A stretch of DNA of 44,318 nt. Source: a virus. The position numbers were made by a program, and so were the translations under genes. This document shows positions 39,522-44,318 of this stretch, piece by piece; the stretch's first letter is position 1; the number at the start of each line of letters is the position of its first letter. The notes beneath the pieces are model-generated. The model saw only the letters and a program-made list of their open reading frames with translations, did not search any database and was not told where the DNA came from. The stretch covers positions 1 through 44,318 of IMG/VR virus record IMGVR_UViG_3300034158_000052. The stretch is one strand, 5' to 3'.

Positions 39522-39964
39522 CCACCAGAATCATCCGCCGCACGCCGGACCTGGGGTTGACGCTCAAGATGCAACCCGGCTGCCGACCGGAGATCGGCCA
39601 GGCCGCCTGGTGGAACCACCGCAGCCGGGCTTACGATCTCCAACAGCTCGTCGCGATCAAGTCGTATAACTACGCACTCAGTATTGATGGGGTCGACACC
39701 ACCCTGGCCGCCGCGCAGGTCACCGGCGATCTCTGCGGGTGCGCGGTGAACTGGTCGACCACCTGGGCGACCGCCGATCCGTCTGCATCACTGAGCGCGC
39801 CCGACATCCTGACGCCGGATCGCGCCCTCGCCGTAGGCCTGGCCGTGTATCCGCGGGAACAAGGGATTGGTCTGCTGACCGCGACCGCGACCGTGATCTG
39901 TGATGGTCAGCGGAAGGTCCTGGCGCCGATCTATCTGGTCATCGTCTACCGTTATTCCGGCTGA
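39518..39964 (+). CDS. Hypothetical tail protein, 148 residues
   Basis: Begins MTTRIIRRTPDLGLTLKMQPG. Two cysteines in DLCGCAV and a predicted all-beta structure (LLTATATVICDGQRKVLAPIYLVIVYRY) suggest a small structural domain. Near-matching small proteins often close the tail module of related phages. Coupled by overlapping codons to the genes on both sides. Function unknown. Confidence 0.55.
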   Translation: MTTRIIRRTPDLGLTLKMQPGCRPEIGQAAWWNHRSRAYDLQQLVAIKSYNYALSIDGVDTTLAAAQVTGDLCGCAVNWSTTWATADPSASLSAPDILTPDRALAVGLAVYPREQGIGLLTATATVICDGQRKVLAPIYLVIVYRYSG

Positions 39965-40653
39965 TGGCGTTGACCGAGCGACCGACCATCACCCGCCTTC
40001 AGTCACCCGCCGGTGCCCGGGTCGAGGTGCATGTGCTCTCGCATCGTCGGCGCCCCGACTGGCTGACGGACACGCTGGAGAGCCTGGCCGGCGAGCCGTG
40101 CCGGGTGGACCTGATCGCGGGCGGCTTTGAGGGCCAGATCGGCGCCGCGCGCGCCTTCGCCTTCGGCCTGGGGACCGCCGAGTATGTGAGTTTTGTCGAT
40201 GATGATGACTATCTGTTGCCGGGCGCCATGGCGGCCTGCCTCGCCCATCTCGACGCCCATCCCGCGGCCGTCGGCGTCTATACCGACCTGCAGCGACTGG
40301 CGCCGGACGGCGGCCGGCACCCGCTGTGCAAAGGCCCCTGGCAGCCGCTCCAGCAACTGACCTGGCCCGACTGCATCACCCACCTCAAACTCATGCGGCG
40401 ATCGGCGGTCATGCCCCACCTGGCCGAGTTGGCGCGCTGGCCGACGCATGAAGAGTATGTCTTGTGCGGACTGATGGCCGGACCGGGCGACTGGCATCAC
40501 CTGCCGCTCATGGGCGCGGTCAAGCGCATGGCGGTGGACGGCGAATCCTCCTCCCGCCTCTCGACGCCGGACCTCTGGCGCCGCGCCGTCGCGCGGGTCT
40601 TGCCGGCGCTGGTGGCCGCCGGGAGGCGCCACCCAGGCGCCGCCGCGGTCTAG
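39964..40653 (+). CDS. Family 2-like glycosyltransferase
   Basis: This 229-residue protein has a GT-A fold: EVHVLSHRRRPDWLTDTLESLAG at the start, GQIGAARAFAFGLGTAEYVSFV, and the DDDDY motif (79-83), which contains the DXD needed for metal and nucleotide-sugar binding. LLPGAMAACLAHLDAHP follows. Such enzymes on phages can modify host surface sugars, phage virion proteins or DNA bases. It closes the plus-strand late operon directly after the tail genes, so a virion-protein substrate is conceivable. That is inferred. Confidence 0.75.
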   Translation: MALTERPTITRLQSPAGARVEVHVLSHRRRPDWLTDTLESLAGEPCRVDLIAGGFEGQIGAARAFAFGLGTAEYVSFVDDDDYLLPGAMAACLAHLDAHPAAVGVYTDLQRLAPDGGRHPLCKGPWQPLQQLTWPDCITHLKLMRRSAVMPHLAELARWPTHEEYVLCGLMAGPGDWHHLPLMGAVKRMAVDGESSSRLSTPDLWRRAVARVLPALVAAGRRHPGAAAV

Positions 40654-40871
40654 TCGGTCAGTTCCAGCCGCCGTTCGATGCGTTCGACGCGCCGCTTGAG
40701 TTCGTCCACGTCGCCCTTGCCGCCGTAGACCGCCGCCGTCAGTCCCGCCAGTTGTTGACCCATCGCGGATAGCTGAACGCTGTTCCCGGTCACTTCCCGC
40801 TTGAGGTCGGCAATATCCGCCCGAATGGCGCGCAGCTGTTCGAGGACCAGGTTTTCAATCTCGGCGGTCAT
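40650..40871 (-). CDS. Coiled-coil protein paired with DUF1640 gene, 73 residues
   Basis: Starts MTAEIENLVLEQLRAIRADI and is a single charged coiled coil with a short break (GLTAAVYGGKGDVDELKRRVERI). It overlaps the DUF1640-like gene upstream by an ATGA and converges with the glycosyltransferase, sharing four bases at their stops. Paired genes of this type are common in gammaproteobacterial genomes and phages. Function unknown. Confidence 0.6.
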   Translation of the reverse strand: MTAEIENLVLEQLRAIRADIADLKREVTGNSVQLSAMGQQLAGLTAAVYGGKGDVDELKRRVERIERRLELTD

Positions 40872-41107
40872 AGCAGCTTCACCAGTGCCGCAATCAGCGC
40901 GGCTTGGGCGATCATCAGGCCCGCGACCCACTTGATGAGATCGCCCTTGGTGGCTTCCAGCTTGGCATCCAGATAATCCCGCGTCACCAGCTCCTCGCTG
41001 GTCGCGTCGCGGAAGGCCACCGCAAAGGCCTCGGCCTGGCTGTCGGGGATCCCGGCCTCTTTCAGCGTGCGGGCAAATTTGAGGGTATCGAAGGTGATCG
41101 TGCTCAT
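40868..41107 (-). CDS. DUF1640-like membrane protein, 79 residues
   Basis: Starts MSTITFDTLKFARTLKEAGIPDSQAEAFA, the conserved opening of bacterial DUF1640 proteins (relatives of the mitochondrial CCDC90/MCUR1 group). Residues about 59-79 form a C-terminal membrane anchor (WVAGLMIAQAALIAALVKLL). GGAG precedes the ATG and a TACACT -10-like element lies about 25 bases upstream, so it may have its own promoter. It is probably expressed in the lysogen. Confidence 0.7.
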   Translation of the reverse strand: MSTITFDTLKFARTLKEAGIPDSQAEAFAVAFRDATSEELVTRDYLDAKLEATKGDLIKWVAGLMIAQAALIAALVKLL

Positions 41108-41159
41108 GGGGGGCTCCGGTTGGGATAAAGAGAGTGTAGCCGTCCCTGGCCGCGGGCGG

Positions 41160-42209
41160 TCAGACCACCGGCGTCAATTCAAAGCGGGGGTCGCTCGCCG
41201 CCAACTGCCGCTGCAGCGCGATCCAATCCGGTCGGGGCGGGATGGCCGTCTTCATCCGCGCCTTCCAAACCCGGTTGATCTGCGGCGTCCAGGGCAGCCC
41301 CCCGCGCAGATGATCCCGGAAGAAGGACGCGCGGATCTCGCTGACCAAGGTCAACAGGTGACCGGCCCAATCCTTGATCGCGGCGATCAGGAGCAGACAG
41401 GGCTCGAAGTCGCTCGCCGGCAGATCAGCAATGCGCTGGATGTGGAAAGCGACATGCAGGGTGTTGTAGACCTGCTGGGCGTCCTGGTCGTGGAAGATCC
41501 AGCCGGACAGGCAGCCATGGACCGCGCGGGAGATGTCCTGAACCTGCTGGGGGCTGATGCGGTCGTCGTCGGCAGGGTCAGTGACCGGGACCGCTGGCGC
41601 GCACCGCAGGTCCAGGCTGGTGACGTAGACGATGGCCTCGGACAACTGCGTCCGGGGCAGTTGGCTGTACTTGGCGATCCTGAACTTGCGGTGCAGGCGG
41701 CTCCAGGCCTCGGCCAGGGCCTTACCCTGAAGCTCGGGCGTGAGGTGCGCGACCTTGTGATGAACGATCTCGCTCAGGGTTTGCTGCTCGGAGGGGATGA
41801 GCGTCTCTTGATGGGACGCGGGCACCACCTGACCAGCGGCTTCGAGGGCCTTGCGCTCCATGGCGATGAAGTAGCGCCGCGCCTCCCGGCCCTTGGCGTT
41901 GTTCTCGACCATGGACAGCTCTTTGGCCATGTCGAGGCCGAGGAGGTAGTCCTTGCTCTTGCGGTCTCCGCCGCGGCCTTTTTTGATTTCCGAATTTTCG
42001 GAAATCAATGCAAAGTCTTGATCCTGAACAAATCCGTATTTCTCGACGCGGGCAGTGAACCAATCAGCGAATTTCGTTCCAGCTTCAAGAAAAACGTGAA
42101 GATCGGTTGCCTTGCAAACGTGCGCAGGCACGCCGCCAATCTGGCCAAGGAAAACGGGGACGAGTGCGGTTTCGCCGGAAACGGGCGCGATGGGGATCAG
42201 GCTGTTCAT
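41160..42209 (-). CDS. AntA-type phage antirepressor (second antirepressor)
   Basis: The product has 349 residues from the ATG at 42209 (MNSLIPIAPVSGETALVPVF). The AntA domain, about residues 30-115, contains DLHVFLEAGTKFADWFTARV, KYGFVQDQDFALIS and GRGGDRKSKDYLLGLDMAKEL, then ARRYFIAMER. The rest (GKALAEAWSRLHRKFRIAKY, later helices) resembles C-terminal regions of P22-type antirepressors. It would inactivate a repressor on induction. The gene has its own promoter and a C4-like RNA upstream, and no icd-like gene in between. Its pairing sequences differ from those of the BRO locus. Confidence 0.85.
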   Translation of the reverse strand: MNSLIPIAPVSGETALVPVFLGQIGGVPAHVCKATDLHVFLEAGTKFADWFTARVEKYGFVQDQDFALISENSEIKKGRGGDRKSKDYLLGLDMAKELSMVENNAKGREARRYFIAMERKALEAAGQVVPASHQETLIPSEQQTLSEIVHHKVAHLTPELQGKALAEAWSRLHRKFRIAKYSQLPRTQLSEAIVYVTSLDLRCAPAVPVTDPADDDRISPQQVQDISRAVHGCLSGWIFHDQDAQQVYNTLHVAFHIQRIADLPASDFEPCLLLIAAIKDWAGHLLTLVSEIRASFFRDHLRGGLPWTPQINRVWKARMKTAIPPRPDWIALQRQLAASDPRFELTPVV

Positions 42210-42217
42210 GCTGCTTA

Positions 42218-42280
42218 CCTGTATTGCTGTCACGCAAACCACAAAGACTGTGGCGGCCGGGAGGGTGACACGGCTACAGA
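42218..42280 (-). promoter_or_regulatory. Target leader for C4-like RNA 2
   Basis: On the minus strand TCTGTA (42280-42275), a four-base spacer, and TGTCAC (42270-42265) are the complements of TACAGA and GTGACA in the upstream short RNA. A further copy GTGACAGCAATACAGG (42233-42218) lies next to the start codon and overlaps the AGGT that could serve as ribosome binding site. The target can therefore pair with the C4-like RNA or fold onto the start region and hide that site. Confidence 0.65.
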
Positions 42281-42353
42281 ACCGCTCGGTTATTCCCGGT
42301 TTCCCGGTATTTTATTAACCGAACTCCCGGCCAGCGAAAAGCTGAATCGGGGC

Positions 42354-42414
42354 AAAAAAATACCGCATGGCTATCGGGTGCGGATCCGTCTGTAGGAGGT
42401 TGTCACGCCTCTTG
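42354..42414 (-). ncRNA. C4-type antisense RNA 2
   Basis: About 61 nt would be made from the promoter at 42421-42450. It carries GTGACA, six bases, TACAGA (42406-42389), the complement of the downstream leader. It ends in a hairpin CCGCA/TGCGG (42383-42363) followed by TATTTTTTT (to 42354). The architecture equals that of the RNA at 1424-1497 while the pairing bases differ. The loop of the terminal hairpin is 11 bases, so the terminator is weaker than in the first locus. Confidence 0.6.
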
Positions 42415-42420
42415 CCGATC

Positions 42421-42450
42421 AGCATAGGCCCGACCGGCGGCGGGTGTCAA
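42421..42450 (-). promoter_or_regulatory. Promoter of C4-like RNA 2 and the AntA antirepressor
   Basis: On the minus strand TTGACA (42450-42445) is a perfect -35. TATGCT (42426-42421) is a fair -10 with an 18-bp spacer. The predicted start is near 42414. It lies just past the stop codon of the secreted-protein gene, so the antirepressor does not depend on that gene's transcript. Confidence 0.7.
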
Positions 42451-42455
42451 CGGCC

Positions 42456-42809
42456 CTACCGCGTCTGGTACGTCGAGGTCCCCGTGACCTTCCCATCATT
42501 CATCCGGATGGTGGTATAGGTCCCGCCGTTGCGATAGGTGTGGCTTTCATAGCCGCTGCTGTCGCTGTACGTCGATTCTAGCGCGCCATAGCTACCCGGT
42601 TTCCGTTTCGACGAAGCCCCGCCCGCGGAGCGCCAGCGCAATTGCTGCGCGGCCTCCACCTCGCGGTCATATTGCTGGCGAACGGCCGCCTGACGCGCCG
42701 GCTCGCCCCACTCGGGGACCTGCCCCAGAAAGCGGTTGATCTGGTCCTCTGGCGCCGCGCCAGCCATCCCCGCGACCAGCAACCCAGCCACCCCAATGAC
42801 CCGCTTCAT
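42456..42809 (-). CDS. Secreted or periplasmic protein next to attP (possible moron)
   Basis: The product has 117 residues from the ATG at 42809, with AGGAG seven bases upstream. It has a clear signal peptide (MKRVIGVAGLLVAGMAGA, cleavage likely before APED), followed by DQINRFLGQVPEWGEPARQA and a Gly/Ser/Tyr-rich C-terminus (YSDSSGYESHTYRNGGTYTT). No family is recognised. Location between the immunity-related genes and attP, with its own ribosome binding site, is typical of cargo expressed in the lysogen. A function for the host is not known. Confidence 0.65.
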   Translation of the reverse strand: MKRVIGVAGLLVAGMAGAAPEDQINRFLGQVPEWGEPARQAAVRQQYDREVEAAQQLRWRSAGGASSKRKPGSYGALESTYSDSSGYESHTYRNGGTYTTIRMNDGKVTGTSTYQTR

Positions 42810-42904
42810 GTCGATCTCCTGTGCGTTGATTCCCACCTCCCAGCGTAGCTGACCGCGAGCGGCCACGAACTGACCGGCGTCAACGCGCCCGGCCTTGCCG
42901 TCCC

Positions 42905-42924
42905 TGTGGGAAACATGTGGGAAA
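42905..42924 (+). repeat. Arm-type integrase sites, left of attP core
   Basis: Two copies of TGTGGGAAA at 42905-42913 and 42916-42924 are spaced 11 bp, one helical turn. A third copy lies on the other side of the att core. Tyrosine integrases of the lambda type bind short repeated arm sites on both sides of the crossover, so these are candidates. Confidence 0.6.
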
Positions 42925-42993
42925 GACCATACTGAATCATGCCGGGATATGCGTGCGGGCGCCCGGCAAGTGTTGAGTTTAGGCGGCTTCCCC

Positions 42994-43041
42994 GCCCTCC
43001 GAAGGCTGGGGTCACAGGTTCGAATCCTGTCGGGCGCGCCA
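42994..43041 (+). other. attP core: 3' half of a tRNA-Arg(CCG) gene
   Basis: The 48 bases match the 3' part of bacterial tRNA-Arg(CCG): anticodon loop CTCCGAA, the 3' side of the anticodon stem, T-arm (ACAGGTTCGAATCCTGT) and acceptor end through the encoded CCA. The 5' half is absent, so it is not a working gene. Temperate phages carry such a fragment so that integration into the host tRNA gene restores it. The integrase gene ends 67 bp away, in the usual int-attP order. Confidence 0.85.
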
Positions 43042-43095
43042 AAATCAACGAGTTAAAGTATATCCGCTGCGTGTTCCTGTGAGCGTGGCCGTGTT

Positions 43096-43104
43096 TGTGG
43101 GAAA
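43096..43104 (+). repeat. Arm-type integrase site, right of attP core
   Basis: Third exact copy of TGTGGGAAA, followed by AC, in the same orientation as the two at 42905 and 42916. It lies between the tRNA fragment and the end of the integrase gene. Confidence 0.55.
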
Positions 43105-43108
43105 ACGG

Positions 43109-44221
43109 TCACGCGACCTCGTCGGCGATCACGGTCAAACTGGCCGATGGTCGCACCATCCGCTCCGCTTCATTGAGCAGCCGCGCCAGCCCCGGTGACG
43201 AATAATGCAGGGTGATGTCGCGGTGCTCGTGTCCGAGCAGCGACCGGCGGATGTCGAGCGGAATCCCCGCATCGGCTGCCCGCTCGCCGAACGTATGGCG
43301 AAGATCATGCACGCGGATCGGTAGTCCGGCGGCGGTTCGCGCCGTGCGCCAGCCGTGGTTGGTGATCCGGTACAGCGCCCCGCCATTCGGGGACGGGAAC
43401 ACCCACTCGGCATCCTTTCCGCGCTGCTGTTCGATCACCGCCCGCGCCGTGCGGTTGCAGACGATAAAGCGCCCGTCCTGTTCGCTGGTCTTTTTTCGGC
43501 TGTTCCCCTTACGGATGTCCGGCGGCACCCACCAGATCGCCAGCGCTGGAAGACCGGGAATCGTGCGTTGCGCCTCCCAGCGCAACGTGGTGACTTCCGC
43601 CTGTCTGGCCCCGGTGAAGAGAGCAAACAGGACCGGCGCGATCAGATGTTCGGGAAGTTCGGCGAGCAAGCGGTCCTGTTCCTCCCAGGTGATGGGGCGC
43701 GGCTGGCGCTGACCCCAATCCGGCGCGCGCAACCGTGGCACCGCGCGCGCCAGCCAGGGCTGGTTACCGTCGATCAAGACGCGCGCGGCGAAGTTCAGCA
43801 CCGTCGAGACGGTGCGCAACGCCCGGTCGACAGTCCCACTTGACCGGGTTCCCTGCTGGGCATCGATCCAGCCTTGCAACGCGCGCTGATGCACATGCGA
43901 GAGCGAGAGACGGCCGATCGTGTCAATCAGCATCCGAATGTCCTGCAAGGTGCGGGCGCTGTCCTTGCCACGCCGCTCCAGATCGGCCACATATTCGGCC
44001 GCCGCCTCGCTCCAGGTATGCTCGCGCCCGATCGGGCCGCGCAGCAGTTGCTGCCGGGTCTCGGCTACCCGGCGGTCGAGGATGGCGATGGCGTCTTTGA
44101 GCGTGCCTGTGCCAGTTGATTCTCGAAGTTGGACCTTGTCCGCGCCGAGGCGGACTGTTTTGTCGAGGTGCCAGATCCCGCCGCGTTGGATGAGTCCGGC
44201 CGGTCGTGATGGTTGTCGCAT
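43109..44221 (-). CDS. int: Tyrosine recombinase integrase
   Basis: This 370-residue enzyme integrates the phage at a tRNA-Arg gene. Catalytic residues are in place: Arg206 in FTGARQAEVTTLRW, His305 and Arg308 in VHDLRHTF, His331 in LLGHEHRD and nucleophile Tyr340 in ITLHYSSPG. The N-terminal 60 residues resemble an arm-binding domain and residues 70-165 the core-binding SAM-like domain. Its 5' end overlaps the xis-like frame by 157 nt, so the two are co-transcribed leftward. The attP site lies just downstream. Confidence 0.95.
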   Translation of the reverse strand: MRQPSRPAGLIQRGGIWHLDKTVRLGADKVQLRESTGTGTLKDAIAILDRRVAETRQQLLRGPIGREHTWSEAAAEYVADLERRGKDSARTLQDIRMLIDTIGRLSLSHVHQRALQGWIDAQQGTRSSGTVDRALRTVSTVLNFAARVLIDGNQPWLARAVPRLRAPDWGQRQPRPITWEEQDRLLAELPEHLIAPVLFALFTGARQAEVTTLRWEAQRTIPGLPALAIWWVPPDIRKGNSRKKTSEQDGRFIVCNRTARAVIEQQRGKDAEWVFPSPNGGALYRITNHGWRTARTAAGLPIRVHDLRHTFGERAADAGIPLDIRRSLLGHEHRDITLHYSSPGLARLLNEAERMVRPSASLTVIADEVA

Positions 44222-44318
44222 GTGATGGCCCTCCAGGCGCCCGCGGGGTGGATCTTAGTCTGTCGATCGGCCCAGGCGTCAAGGTCGCGGGCGTCGTAGC
44301 GTTTGCCGGTGCGCCCGA
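44065..44318 (-). CDS. Excisionase-like HTH protein, C-terminal part (starts at 123)
   Basis: Continuation of the gene at 1-123. After the shared 23 bases it reads DARDLDAWADRQTKIHPAG and stays open to a TAG at 44067-44065. The last 50 or so codons overlap the integrase gene in another frame and are rich in Ser, Thr, Arg and Gln. They are probably a by-product of the overlap and not a conserved domain. The unbroken frame is the main evidence that the molecule is circular. Confidence 0.65.
   Translation of the reverse strand, partial: GRTGKRYDARDLDAWADRQTKIHPAGAWRAITCDNHHDRPDSSNAAGSGTSTKQSASARTRSNFENQLAQARSKTPSPSSTAG
44296..44318 (+). repeat. Terminal direct repeat identical to bases 1-23
   Basis: GTAGCGTTTGCCGGTGCGCC plus CGA occurs at both ends of the window. 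It lies inside the xis-like reading frame and not next to a tRNA or att sequence, so it looks like the overlap left by assembly of a circular or circularly permuted molecule. Confidence 0.9.

Noticed and set aside
41067-42395. 442-residue plus frame opposite the AntA gene
   Set aside because: The minus strand encodes an AntA domain with clear signatures. The plus frame crosses the C4-like locus and has no recognisable domain.
42980-43041. A complete tRNA-Arg gene
   Set aside because: The acceptor 5' strand, D arm and a matching 5' anticodon stem are absent. Only the 3' half is present, as expected for attP.
42806-43048. Minus-strand frame reading ARPTGFEPVTPAFGG
   Set aside because: This is the familiar false protein obtained by translating the antisense of a tRNA 3' half. 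The sequence is explained by the attP tRNA-Arg fragment.
1-44318. A Mu-like transposable phage
   Set aside because: Structural genes are Mu-like, but there is no MuA/MuB-type transposase. A tyrosine integrase with tRNA attP is present.

Overview
The window is the complete genome of a temperate tailed phage, apparently in circular or excised form, from a GC-rich gammaproteobacterium. The host group is an inference: base composition and gene families would suit a purple sulfur or related Chromatiales-type bacterium, but nothing here proves a genus. The first 23 bases are repeated exactly as the last 23. A small excisionase-like gene reads without a break across that join, so the repeat is best explained as an assembly overlap of a circular molecule of about 44,295 bp. 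An intact attP-like site, made of the 3' half of a tRNA-Arg(CCG) gene next to the integrase, lies inside the sequence rather than at its ends. No bacterial flanking genes are present.

The layout is lambdoid in control and Mu/lambda hybrid in structure. A short HTH repressor (8636-8971, minus) lies between two operator clusters with shared 17-bp palindromes. To its left, a minus-strand early operon (8476 down to 221, then across the ends to 43109) carries a coiled-coil DUF3102-like protein, an Rrf2-family regulator, several tiny genes, a RecE-like nuclease with a RecT-like annealing protein, a BRO-type antirepressor, the xis-like gene and the integrase. To its right, a plus-strand operon begins with a Cro/YdaS-like gene (9115). 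It continues through a replication initiator with an embedded iteron origin, a helicase-loader-like protein, RusA, SSB and a Mor-like activator. Lysis genes follow (holin, muramidase, membrane coiled-coil), then terminase, a Mu-type DUF935 portal and a MuF protein fused to a nuclease toxin domain. The head genes are a protease with internal scaffold, a lambda gpD-like decoration protein and a lambda gpE-like capsid. Mu gp36/gpG/gp37-like connectors, a collagen-like fibre with a lectin-type tip, tail tube, a 1240-residue tape measure, large tail proteins and a family 2 glycosyltransferase complete the operon.

Between the tail genes and attP is a minus-strand accessory block: a DUF1640/coiled-coil pair, an AntA-type antirepressor and a secreted protein of unknown role.

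The most unusual feature is that both antirepressor genes (BRO type at 221-997 and AntA type at 41160-42209) are preceded by the layout of a C4-type antisense RNA. Each has a promoter with 18-bp spacing, a short RNA of about 60-75 nt ending in a hairpin plus T-run, a downstream segment complementary to that RNA in two blocks, and a further copy of the RNA sequence near the start codon. The two pairs use unrelated pairing sequences, so they look like two independent antisense switches. The BRO module is in addition bounded like an integron cassette, with an attC-like site that has the paired arms and extrahelical bases expected of that family. Other points of note are a probable deleted diversity-generating retroelement behind the fibre gene and arm-type repeats flanking attP.
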